NCBI RefSeq assembly: GCF_018873765.1 | Contig: NC_057918.1 | Location: 13,276,862 to 13,340,861, forward strand | Direction: 5' to 3' | From: Telopea speciosissima | Taxonomy: Eukaryota; Streptophyta; Magnoliopsida; Proteales; Proteaceae | Length of the DNA stretch: 64,000 nt | In this document: positions 54,226 through 64,000 of the stretch, piece by piece | How the letters are laid out: each line of letters starts with the position of its first letter | How positions within the stretch are numbered: position 1 is the stretch's first letter | Notes under the pieces: model-generated | Seen by the model: only the letters and a program-made list of their open reading frames with translations | What the model was told of the DNA's origin: nothing | Database searches by the model: none | Translations under genes and position numbers: made by a program

Positions 54226-57200
54226 TAAGAAGCTTTCCCAAAAGCGTAAGATTAGATTAGCTTATTGGAACATTGGTTCTTTAACAGGCAAGAGTCTGGA
54301 ATTGATTGATGTAATGAGAAGAAGAATGATTAATATTGCATGTATTCAAGAGACTAGATGGAAGGGTGAGAAAGCTAAGGAGTTGGACGACATTAAACCA
54401 TGGTATATAGGAGAGCAAAATAATAAAAATGGAGCGGGCATAGTAGTGGATAAAGCTCTAAAGAAAGATGTAGTCGATGTTAAAAGAATTGGAGATAGGA
54501 TTATATTCATCAAACTTGTATTGGAGAAAGAGGTAGTCAATATTGGCACTGCTTACACCCCCCAAGTAGGATTGGACGAAAGTAGAAAGTTACAATTATG
54601 GGAACATTTGGATGGATTAGTACAAGATATTAGTCAAGGAGAAAAGATTATTATTCGGGGTGATCTGAATGGTCATGTAGGGAGAGATCGTAGAGGGCCT
54701 AGAGGCTATGAAAGTGTGTATGGAGGTTGTGGATTTGGTTAGAGGAATGAGGAGGGTATCTTAGTTTTGGATTTTGCGGTTGCTTATGATCTATCCATTG
54801 TGAACACCTACTTTGAAAAGAGAAAGGAGCATTTAGTCACCTACAGAAGTGGACATCATAATATCCAAATAGATTTCTTCCTAATTAGAAGGGCTAGAAA
54901 GTTATACCAGGGGAGAGCTTAACTACTCAACATAGATTGGTGGTCATGGATATATGTCTCATCACATAGGATCTTAAGATAAGGGAGCCTATCTTCCCTA
55001 AGGTAAGATGGTGGTAATGTAAGACTAGATTAGGGTTAATCTAGCCCCAGATAACCCACAAATCAAAATAGCTACAAAGGATAGTATTGGAAAGTTTAGG
55101 AATTCAAACCAAACCAGCATGTAGAATGACTCCAAACTCAGATCGAGTGGAGATGATGGTGAAGAGAATCTACACTCCAAATTTCAGCCAATTCTGATGG
55201 CTAGAGGCTGAGATATGAATATTAACCCAAAATTAGAAGGTTATGCAATAACTTGCATACCAGCACTGTGTTTGGGGTCCAAGGAGGATTGAGTGTAGGC
55301 CTTGAAGGGATGAAACATTGCTGCAAGTTTGGTTCAGTTCTGATGGACAGAAGTGGAGATATGAGTTGGGGATAAAAATAGAAGGTTGGTGCTGTAGAAC
55401 AATCCAGCCAATAGAAGGGCCTGCAACAGGGATTGAGTGGAGTGTCTGGTGGTGTGATTCAGCTCTCCAAATCTCAACAGATTCTGATGGAGGGTTATGG
55501 AGATATAAAACTCAGAAGTTGAAGCAACAATTCAACTTGCAGGAACAGCAGCAGCCTTCAATCGATTAGTAGCAGCCTTTGGAATAAACTGAGGATGGAT
55601 TCTGATCTTCTGGCTGAGTCCTTAATGAATTGTTGCAGTCACAACTCACAACACAGAGGGAATATGGTTCGGTTGGATGTAGAGGATAGGAAAATAGAAG
55701 GTAAGGGATAAGGAGATTTGGCTCTCACCAGCCAGGCTCTCTCATCCCTTCATGGGTTTCGGCTCTCACCAGCCTAGCCCTCTGCCCTTCATCCTCACAA
55801 TGGGATAAGAAACTTGCTCAAAGCAATACTCAATCATTCACTAAATCGTCGAGAGCTTCTATGGGTTGTTACATATAATAGACTCAAGGGGATGAGTCTA
55901 AAATAGAAAGAAATAAAATGACAGTCTTTTATATGGCTGAGACTTGCTTTACAAGTATAAAACTGAATTAGAAACTAACTGAAATAGAAAGCTTACTTGA
56001 CTAAGTTACTAAAATAGAAAATAGAAACAAAATACCTATTAAAATAGAAATTAAACTAACTCCTAAATCCCCATGCATAGACAAATTTGACCCTTCTAAG
56101 AAGTCTTCACACGATTTGGTCTTGGGCCCCACAGGATCTTCTAGTAGTATTCACACCAAGGCAATATAGGGGCTGTGACACTGTTTATGTGAACAGTGTT
56201 TTGGCCTCTTTTTCTTCATTTTTTGTCCTACATCAGGTGGAACTTGAAAGAGACTTCTTGAAGTCATTTACTAACAAAGTGGTCAAACGAGGAAAAAAGG
56301 ACTTGGAGGGAGACACTAATTTGTTGTGGAACGAGATGTCTACGTGTATTAAGAAGGTGGCTAAAGAGGTCCTCGGGGAAGTGAAAGGAAAACATCATTT
56401 TCCTAAGGAGACTTGGTGGTGGGATGATGAGGTCCAAACAACCATTAAGACTAAGAAAGCTAGTTTCAAGAATTGGCAAAGGACCAAAGATGTAGAAGAT
56501 CTAAAAATGTATAGATCTGCCAGAAATGAAGCTAAGAAGACTGTGGGGAATGCAAGGGCAAAGAAATATGAAGATCTCTATAACAATCTCAACACCAAGG
56601 AAGGGGAAAAAGCTATCTATAAGATAGCTAGAATGAGTAGAGATTTTGACAATGTTAACTGCATTAAAGTGATGATGGTAGAGTCCTAGTAAGGGATGAG
56701 GGCATCGAGGAGTGATGGAATGGTTATTGCTACATCCTACTTAATGAAACCATTCCGAGTTATAGTGGATCGGAAGAAGGCATTACCCATCAAGACACCT
56801 GTCGGAGGTATATATGTAAAATTAGGGTTTTTGAAGTAAAAGAATCATTAAGAAAGATGAAAATAGCCAAGGCTCCAGGCCTAGATGGGGTCCCAATAGA
56901 AGTGTGGAAGAGCCTAGGAATCTGTGGCTTATCTTGGCTAACCAAGCTGTTTAATAAGATTATATGCATTGGGAGAATGCTAGATGAATGGAGGAGAAAC
57001 ATTGTGGTCCGGATTTGCAAAAATAAAGGCGATGTCCAAAGTTGTAACAACTATAGAGACATAAAACTAATGAGTCATACCGTGAAATTATGGGGGAGGG
57101 TTATTGAGACACACCTGATAAAAGAAACCACTATTTTAGAGAACCAATTTGGTTTTATGCCATGAAGTTCCACAACATAAGCTATCTACCTGCTTAGGAG

Positions 57201-58443
57201 ACTTATAGAAAGATTTAGAGAGAGAGCAAAAAGGATCTCCATATGGTCTTTATTGACCTAGAAAAAGCTTATGATAGAGTCCCTAGAGATTTAATCTAGC
57301 ATGTGCTATAGAAAAGTAGTGTTTCAAGTAAATGCGCGAACATAATTAAGGATATGTATGATGGTGTGTTGACTAGTGTAAGAACCGTTGGGGGGGTCAA
57401 GGTAGTGAATTCCCAATTATAGCTGGATAACATCAAGGTTCAGCTTTAAGCCCTTATTTGTTTGCGCTTATCATGGATGGGTTAACCAGAGACATCTAAG
57501 ACGAGGCTCTGTGGTGCATGCGTTTTGCTCATGACATTGTTTTGGTGGATGAAACAAAAGTTGGAATTAACGCCAAACTGGAGTAATGGACATCTACCTT
57601 GGAATCAAAAGGTTTTAAGATAAGTAGAACGAAGACAGAGTATATGAGGTGTAACTTTAGTAACTTTGGGACGGATAATAAGAGGGTAAAAGTTGATGAG
57701 TTGGAGATTCCGCAAAGCGATCATTTTAGGTATCTAGGATCTATCATCTGTAAGGAAGATGATATAGAAGAGGATGTCTTGCAGAGGATTAAAGTAGGAT
57801 GGATGAAATGGAGAGGGGCATCCGAAGTGTTATGTGATTGACGGATTCCTTTAAAGCTTAAAGGAAAATTTTATAGGAAAGTCATAAGACTGGCTATGAT
57901 GTATGGCGCGAAGTGTTGGGCAATTAAGAAGCGTCATATAGATAAGCTAAGTGTAGCGGAGATAAGGATGTTGAGATGGATGAGTGGCAAAACCAGGAAG
58001 AATAAAATAAGGATTGATCATATTAGAGCTGATTTAGGAGTAGCCCCAATTCAAGGTAAGCATTGTGAAAGTCGTTTAAGGTGGCATGGCCATGTTTAAC
58101 GGAGGCCTTCAGATGCTCTAGTTCGGAGGAGTGACTTGATCTAGATTGAAGGTACGAAAAGAGCTAGAGCCTAGAGGCAAGCCTAAAATTACCATAGGTG
58201 AAGTGGTGAGGAAAGACATGCATAGATTAGGTCTTGTCTCAAGTATGACGTCGAATAGAGCTGACTGGAGGGCAAAGATCCGTGTAGCAAACCACAGGTA
58301 GTGTGTTTATGTCTGAGTGTAGTTGTAATTGTTGTGTTCCTTTCTTTTTACTTCTATTATTACCATTTTGTCTTTGCAAAAATCCATGTAGCCGACCCCA
58401 TTTAGTTGGGATAAGGCTGAGCTGTTGTTTGTTTGTTTGTTGT
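54226..58443 (+). mobile_element. RTE-clade LINE, decayed, split by a solo LTR
   Basis: The endonuclease domain is at about 54245-54990 (AYWNIGSLTGKSLELID, IACIQETRWKGEKAKELD, IIIRGDLNGHVG). The reverse transcriptase is at about 56240-58100 (KAPGLDGVPIEVWK, CNNYRDIKLMSH, a damaged FIDLEKAYDRVPR region, and the RTE C-terminal signature LSVAEIRMLRWMSGKTRKNKIR ... LRWHGHV). The 3' end is CCGACCCCATTTAGTTGGGATAAGG followed by (TTTG)n at 58424-58443. There are many stops and frameshifts, so it is long dead. A solo LTR (55015-56235) divides the element between endonuclease and RT. The 5' border is not certain. Confidence 0.85.
55015..56235 (-). mobile_element. Solo LTR (retrotransposon fossil) inserted in the RTE LINE
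   Basis: 1,221 bp flanked by a perfect 5-bp duplication GGTGG (55010-55014 and 56236-56240). Removing one GGTGG plus the insert restores continuity of the host LINE, which confirms the borders. Read on the minus strand it starts TGATGTAGGAC and ends GTCTTACATTA, with the same TGATG...ATTA ends as the two LTRs in UFD2 introns. No internal retrotransposon genes remain. It is younger than the LINE. Confidence 0.85.
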
Positions 58444-58446
58444 TAG

Positions 58447-59090
58447 TTCAGTCAATAGGTCTACTGTTAGGAGCCATTTGAGATAGCCTTAGGCCTACCA
58501 ACATAGGAGACCTCATTCCCCTGCCATTAGAAGCTAGACCTTCAGAACCAATAGAGTCATTTGCCCGTCAAATCCATAATTACATGCAGAAATAAGAAAA
58601 AAGATTGCCATAAGTAATGAATATTACAAATCCAATGCAGATGTTCATCGCAGGTATCAGGAATTTAATGCGGGAGACATGGTCATGGTGAGAATCTGAC
58701 ATTCTGACCTGAGCGGTTTCTAAAAGGTATATTGGAAGAAACTGCATGCAAGAAGTGTTGGTCCCTACAAGATTCTAAAGAAACTTAGTGCCAATGCCTA
58801 TCATTTGGAGTTGCCATTAGATATGGGCCTCAGCCCCATTTTTCCTGCTGAAGACCTTGTGCCTTACAAAGGATCAACCACCATTCCAAACCCCTTTGAA
58901 CCTTCCACTTCAGCTACCCAGACCACACCCACACCTGCCACTTCATTTTCTCGTGGATCAGTCCCTAATTTTAGCCCAAACCCAACTGACATTTGTACTT
59001 TCTCATCTTCTTGCCCTCCTTTACTACCATTACCAAGAAAAGAAGAGGACGAGCTTCAGCACCGTAACTGTGATTTATTAGAGAGATACT
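58447..59090 (+). mobile_element. Ty3/gypsy relic, 3' end of pol (integrase C-terminal region)
   Basis: Directly after the LINE tail there are short stretches resembling the C-terminal part of a plant Ty3/gypsy polyprotein: the spacer before the GDMVMVRI motif, the VGPYKILKKLS-like block and a LELPLDMGLSPIF-like block. A proline/threonine-rich tail follows. It is fragmentary, broken in several places, and no LTR pair could be delimited. Its position at the LINE 3' end suggests the LINE landed in an older gypsy copy. Confidence 0.6.
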
Positions 59091-61427
59091 AGAGCCTATT
59101 TTCATCTAAGGTGAATTCTTCCCACCCGTGGAGAATCACATCACTCAAGGATTTATGTTATATGGGTAGTTATTTAAAAAAATAACTGTTTAAAGGTTTA
59201 ATATATAGTTATATGGTAGTTATTTTAGGAAATAACTGTTTTTTTTGTTGTGCAATGTTATGAGGCCCTTTGTACTCATCATGAGAAGAGAAGGAATGGA
59301 TGGAAGATATTGGAACTTGTGAGATTACTTTCTTTTCTGCAGCATGAGTGACTCTATCCAAGATGGTGTGAAGCCAAGATGATCTTCTTCTTTCTTGTCT
59401 ATCTTCTTCCTCTATCCGCTCTTTTTCTCTTTCAAACTCTATAGCTACAGCAAACCATCCTTGTTTGATCCCCCAAATCCATTGTTGTTTGTTCCATTAT
59501 ATTTCTTCCAACCTCCATTTTCATTTCCTTAGAGCATTCCATTTGTTCTTTCAGCTACAACAGCCCATAAACCCCAATAAATTATATTTCTTTGGCTGAA
59601 ATAGGACGATTGTGATGAAAGATGTGTATCCCAAATTTCCCTTGACCCCCTCCTTAGCCAAATCTCTAAGAACCAATTTCCCCTCCTCACCTAGACATGA
59701 TTATTGCTAAATTCCTTACCAGTTCTTGAATCGGTCCCAAATTTTCCAATTTTTATCTCAACTTCAGCCCCCAAATACCTTGGATATTCTTCTACCAACA
59801 ACAAGGAGGCCTTGTGGACACAATCTTTGGAGTTAGGTAGTGATTCAACACTTAGTCACAGCCTTCTAACCCATGGGACAGAAAAAAAAAAAAAGATCTA
59901 TCATGTCTCTCTTATTAAATTTTCCTTTGCATACTTAGCATGAAACATATAATTTCTTTATTTCTTTATTTATGGCTATACTTGTTAAGAATTTCTGCAT
60001 GTATGCTGAGATATATGAGTTGGATACCCTTACCAGCCTTCCTACCTTTCTATTAGGATTATTTTCTTGGTTTCTCAAACCTGTCCTGCACCAGCTTGTT
60101 TTGTTAAGCTTAGGAATAAAATATCTTCATCAGATTTTTAGTGGTAAGAGCTGTGGGTGCATTTTTTAGGCTGTTTGGGTTTCAATGGTATTTGCGAATG
60201 CAAACAGCGTGGCCTAGTTGGGGTGATGGATGAGCTTAACAAATGCTCTCCTATGCTGTTTACTGGGGAATTCAATGTGACCGCAATTATCTGAAGTTTG
60301 AAAAAAAAATTGTGATGTCTGCCAGTGCTCAACATTGAATTGCTTTGTACAGTTAAAAGCAATTCATTGTTCCAAAAATCTGGGGTTATTTTAGTAGGTT
60401 TTTTTTTCCTGAATGTAATTCTGTCCTAAGTCATGTCTGGATCAGGAGTTGTTTTTTCCAGCTTGATATTTGAATGTTTGTTAAAGCCCTACATGGATTA
60501 GGAGTCTACCAAGGCTGGTTGAATAGCTGTGTTTAGTTGTTTTTAATTCTGTCTTCAGTTTCAGTTAGGATTTGGTCCAGTCCAGTCCAAATCAATCCAT
60601 GAGTTGGTCCATTCCGGTTCCTAATGGCTTAACCCTCCCCCCCCCCCCCCCGCCATTTTATGAGTCAACACAGTTCTGCTTTTCTGCAAGTCTGAGTGGA
60701 TTCTCGGGTTAGACTTGGTGGATTCCAAGGGGGTTTCAGGTGGATTCCTTGGCTTTTCTATCTGTATTGTTTTCTACTTTATTTTTCCTCAGAAAGAGGT
60801 CAGTATATTCCAACTTCAAGTGCCTGTGGCACCCCTGTTTTGTACCCAAGTTCTGGTTGCATTCTCATTTTCTTCATATGAGAGGTTGTTTTCCTACATA
60901 TAAACCTGATGACTGGATGCATGATTCACTGGTCTGGGGATCTTATGAGAATTTCAGAACTTAGTAGTTCTGTAATCCCCAAGTCTAAATGATAGACTAT
61001 CATCCAAAACTTTTTCCGTGTCAACAACTTGATTAAGTTCGTGTTCTTGGTAACTCTGTCATTTCCATTAGTTTGATGCTATGGTATTGGCTGCTTTACA
61101 TGCTTCTTTTCTATTTTCAAGTTAATCACTGAACTTGGTTTTGGAAATGGATGGATATCCACTACACTGACACAGAATTTGTATCCGTTTAAGGTTTGTT
61201 GGTTTATTTTTCTTCCTTTTGGTCAGTGGAAGAAACGGAAAGTCTATGACACTTTTTATGATGTATTCTCACAGCTAGAACTTATGGAGTGTTGAAATAA
61301 TTAAAAAAAAAGAAAAAGAAAAAGACTTTGTCACAAAAAATGTCATTATTTATCCTTCAAATAACGTAAGCTATAACACGCAACACAAACAAGAGCACTG
61401 GATGATATTGAAATCTTCAAATACTGC
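59091..61427. other. Region without a supported gene; possibly gypsy 3' flank
   Basis: 59160-59250 has GTAGTTATTT(A/T) AAATAACTG duplicates. 60640-60651 is a C run. The first part may include an LTR of the gypsy relic, but I found no reliable termini. Open frames here lack domains. Confidence 0.3.
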
Positions 61428-62572
61428 TCAACCTAGAGTGGTCTTTGTCCAGATCACTCCATTTTCATTTATCCAATGACAGACTTCAATTAGGCCTGGG
61501 CCATAACCTAGCAGCTTAAAAGCAAGATGGTTTGGATTCCATGTTGATGTGTCATGGTGGCATGCTATGATCGCATGATTCACTTTCTTCCTAACATGTA
61601 TATCAACTGCATATACTTTTACTTTGTGTAAAATATGGCAGTAATAGACTTGAAATAAGAATGGTTGACTATGACACAAGGCTGGTGGTTCTGAGAGGTT
61701 TCCATAGATGAGTTTCACAGCTCCAATTAAGACATTCTCACAAGATCCTTTGATGCTCTCAGTACTCCATAAGTGTACAGTATGCCCTAATTTCTCGACA
61801 ACAAAATCAATGAGATCTTCAGCGGAAGTCACACAAGTATGCTGCTTGCCTTGAATAGGTCTCTTCTCACATATCTCAAGGGTGTCTCGAATATATTCAT
61901 CCATTTTTTACTCATCCACCACACCAAAAATCTTCTTTACTTTCTCGATCCGTGAAAATGAAAATGGAATTTTTAATGCTAGAGGTCGCGGCAAGAATGA
62001 TTTATATGCAATTGGGTCCCTTAGATCAGGGACAGGCATGAAACCTCCCTCTCTCACCATTGATTCTCGGAAATATGGCAATCCCCCTTGGTTGGCAACT
62101 GATAGAGGTATTTCTTTTGGTATGTTTTCATATTCCACTTTTGCAGCATTCCACTGGGCTATTGGTGGTAGTGTTGTGTCATTAGTTGTCTTCTTCATCA
62201 GTGCATTTGTAGAACAAGCAACATTAGCCTGCTTACAGAATGAATGCTGGTGGGAGGGCAATTCATTTTCTTCCATAAGTTTCATAAACACTGCTACCTG
62301 ATGCGAGCTTAATGGAGAAGCTTTTGCAGCTAACCAATATGGAGGCTGTGGAAGATCAATATGATCTTCCCAGTATTGTGAGAATGCATTTTCAGCTTGA
62401 GAACCCTGCAATTTCATTTGGGGGGGGGGGGAATATAACAACCAAATAAGAAAGATAAAACAAAAACAAAAAATAACCATGTTGAGTTGAATGGATAACA
62501 TAAAAACATTATTTTCCTTACACTATGGTATGCTACTATCAGAAGTCCAAGCAACAGAATGGGGTGCATCAT
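61428..62572 (-). pseudogene. BURP-domain protein with one in-frame stop
   Basis: Exon 1 at 62572-62522 encodes a signal peptide (MMHPILLLGLLIVAYHS, donor AGT|GTAAGG). Exon 2 begins at 62405 (GCAG|GGTTCTCAA) and runs to 61428. The mature start has the conserved PPYWLAAKASPLSSHQVA and paired cysteines (HSFCKQANVAC), as in BNM2/RAFTIN-like BURP proteins. The BURP signature is complete: CH-x10-CH-x24-CH-x25-CHW, with AFKLLGYGPGLIEVCHW at the end. BURP proteins are secreted wall proteins expressed in seeds, anthers or under stress. One TAA codon (61908-61910), in frame after FGVVDE, interrupts the domain; the frame is otherwise intact over about 342 codons. This could be a recent pseudogene, an allele, or a sequencing error. 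Confidence 0.85.
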
Positions 62573-62662
62573 GGAGGAACTGAAAGAGAGAACAAAATGA
62601 GTTGAATTTGTGCCTTTGTTGGAATGAGTTGGATATGTTGCAAGGAGAAGAGGATGTTTGAA

Positions 62663-62669
62663 TTTATAT
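62663..62669 (-). promoter_or_regulatory. TATA box of the BURP gene
   Basis: ATATAAA on the minus strand about 91 bp upstream of the ATG at 62572, at normal plant spacing. This argues the gene was active until recently. Confidence 0.5.
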
Positions 62670-64000
62670 GGGAAAATTTCAATACAAGGGCGAAGTTTTT
62701 TCCGTCCCCAAAATGGTCATATGTTATTCAGTAATTTCCCAATTTATTATGTGAAAAAGTGAAAAAACTTTTCTTTTATGACTAACATTAAAGCAAACTT
62801 CTAATTGTCCTTTAGTCCTCAAATTTTTAAATACCAAGATTGGCCCTCAATTCTAGGTCATTCTCACAAGTATTATTCTTATTCTATTTTCTTATCTTCC
62901 AAGCTTTTCATGTGAAGGTTAACCATAATAGTCAAAGAAAAGCTTCAAGAACTTAATCTTAATGGTATACATGACCAGAAATATGGAAAGAAAACAACCC
63001 CTGGTGTTAACAACCTCTACCATGATGAAAACCCCTATAATTGAACAGAAGTTAACCCTAAATCCACCGCCGAAGAATGAGTACTCAAGTTGCAACATAT
63101 GAGTTGTTAGGAGATCAGATTACCTTTCGTCATGTTTCAACCCCCTCTGCAAAATTCTCCATCAAGTTCTTCAAAGCTGATGCCTGAAGATATCAGCTGA
63201 TAGTAGAAGTGAAGAAGAAGAAGAACTACTGGGTTCAAGGGGTAATTATTGCATTCAAAATCTTGAGGTAAGGGTTGATGTGGGTATGTAATTTGATGGG
63301 ATAGTTTTTGCATTAATATCTTGGAAGTTTTGAGCAATCATTGTTATTCAACTAAGCTAAATTTGTAAAACAATTTTCGACACTTCTTCAAACAACATTT
63401 AAACTAGGATCGAGTTTCCCTCCACTGATCCCATTCACTAAGGGGCGTGAGAGGGCAGGAATGGGTATCAGAAGGGTATTTTAGAACATATTAAAACCTT
63501 AGGAGGGGCTTGTGAACCCTAGGATGGTGGGTGAACTGTCTTCTATGGGCGGAGGAAAACTGTCTTTCAAACTATTAATAAAACATAAGGAAAAGTCAGA
63601 TTAGTTTGAATCAATTTGCTTTATTAGGTAAAAGGGCCTTATACAACAAAATTAAAATTTCCAATTGTTGCATAATGGAGTGCAGTTTGGCCGTTTGTGA
63701 AATTTGAATCTTACACTCCCTTGTATTGACATTTTCCCTTTCATTTTTAGCTATCCATTAGTTTTAACTATTTTCACAAAAGCTTGTTGTATAATTGACA
63801 TTTAAAGTCTTGTTTTGCCACATGGTCAAATCCAATAGGCCTAAATTTGAAATTCGAGTAGGAAAACCTTGACCGCCACCGGGGCTCACTTGATTTGCCA
63901 CATGATCAATATTTGGGCGATGGAGGAAACTATTGCTCTGATAAGGCAGCTTAGTTAGAACTTAAGTTTTGTGGAGTTAATCTCCACATTGTCATCCATC
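62670..64000. other. Intergenic region to the right edge
   Basis: No gene seen. AT-rich DNA with no clear repeats. Confidence 0.35.

Noticed and set aside
1-64000. CRISPR arrays, bacterial operons, organellar DNA insertions
   Set aside because: No evenly spaced short repeats with unique spacers, no operon layout, and no stretch resembling plastid or mitochondrial genes was seen.

Overview
The window looks like nuclear DNA of a flowering plant. It carries plant-specific gene families (a group-IV calcium-dependent protein kinase, a pollen-type pectate lyase, a PLS/DYW pentatricopeptide protein, a BURP protein and a FAR1-related/MULE protein). It also has spliced genes with GT-AG introns, AT-rich intergenic DNA and many short inverted-repeat elements, solo LTRs and a plant RTE-type LINE. 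I cannot fix the species. A woody, non-grass angiosperm would fit, but that is a guess.

Layout. 0.7-1.1 kb: first coding exon of a CDPK on the minus strand, with the rest of the gene beyond the left edge. 1.2-5.7 kb: no genes, several small repeats. 5.9-7.4 kb: intact two-exon pectate lyase (+). 7.5-12.3 kb: intergenic, with microsatellites and MITEs. 12.4-14.2 kb: intact single-exon DYW-class PPR gene (+). 17.0-32.1 kb: a complete 16-exon gene on the minus strand for ubiquitin conjugation factor E4 (UFD2/PUB1/MUSE3 type). I traced it splice site by splice site to 1,039 codons with continuous phase. Its first intron is about 6 kb and its eighth about 2.5 kb, both swollen by solo LTRs, a hAT-like element and MITEs. 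32.6-35.5 kb: conserved-looking exons of an unrecognised plus-strand gene that would share a promoter region with UFD2. 36.8-38.0 kb: two tRNA-like sequences in inverted orientation. 40.3-41.1 kb: a lysine-rich/acidic putative gene with one frameshift. 42.0-43.9 kb: a tandem array of about 225-236 bp units. 44.2-46.7 kb (with probable 5' non-coding exons to 49.5 kb): FAR1-related/MULE gene with two frameshifts. 51.1-52.6 kb: two hAT-like non-autonomous elements side by side. 53-58.4 kb: decayed RTE LINE interrupted by a solo LTR, followed directly by a relic of a Ty3/gypsy pol 3' end. 61.4-62.6 kb: a BURP-domain gene on the minus strand with one in-frame stop.

The host genes look unrelated in function, as is usual in plants. 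No operon, CRISPR array or new enzyme cluster was seen. The points most worth a second look are a solo-LTR family with unusual TG...TA ends and perfect 5-bp target duplications, the inverted tRNA-like pair, the tandem array beside the FAR1-like gene, the unrecognised exons opposite UFD2, and the disrupted BURP, FAR1-like and lysine-rich genes. The disruptions contrast with the error-free UFD2 and PPR genes.
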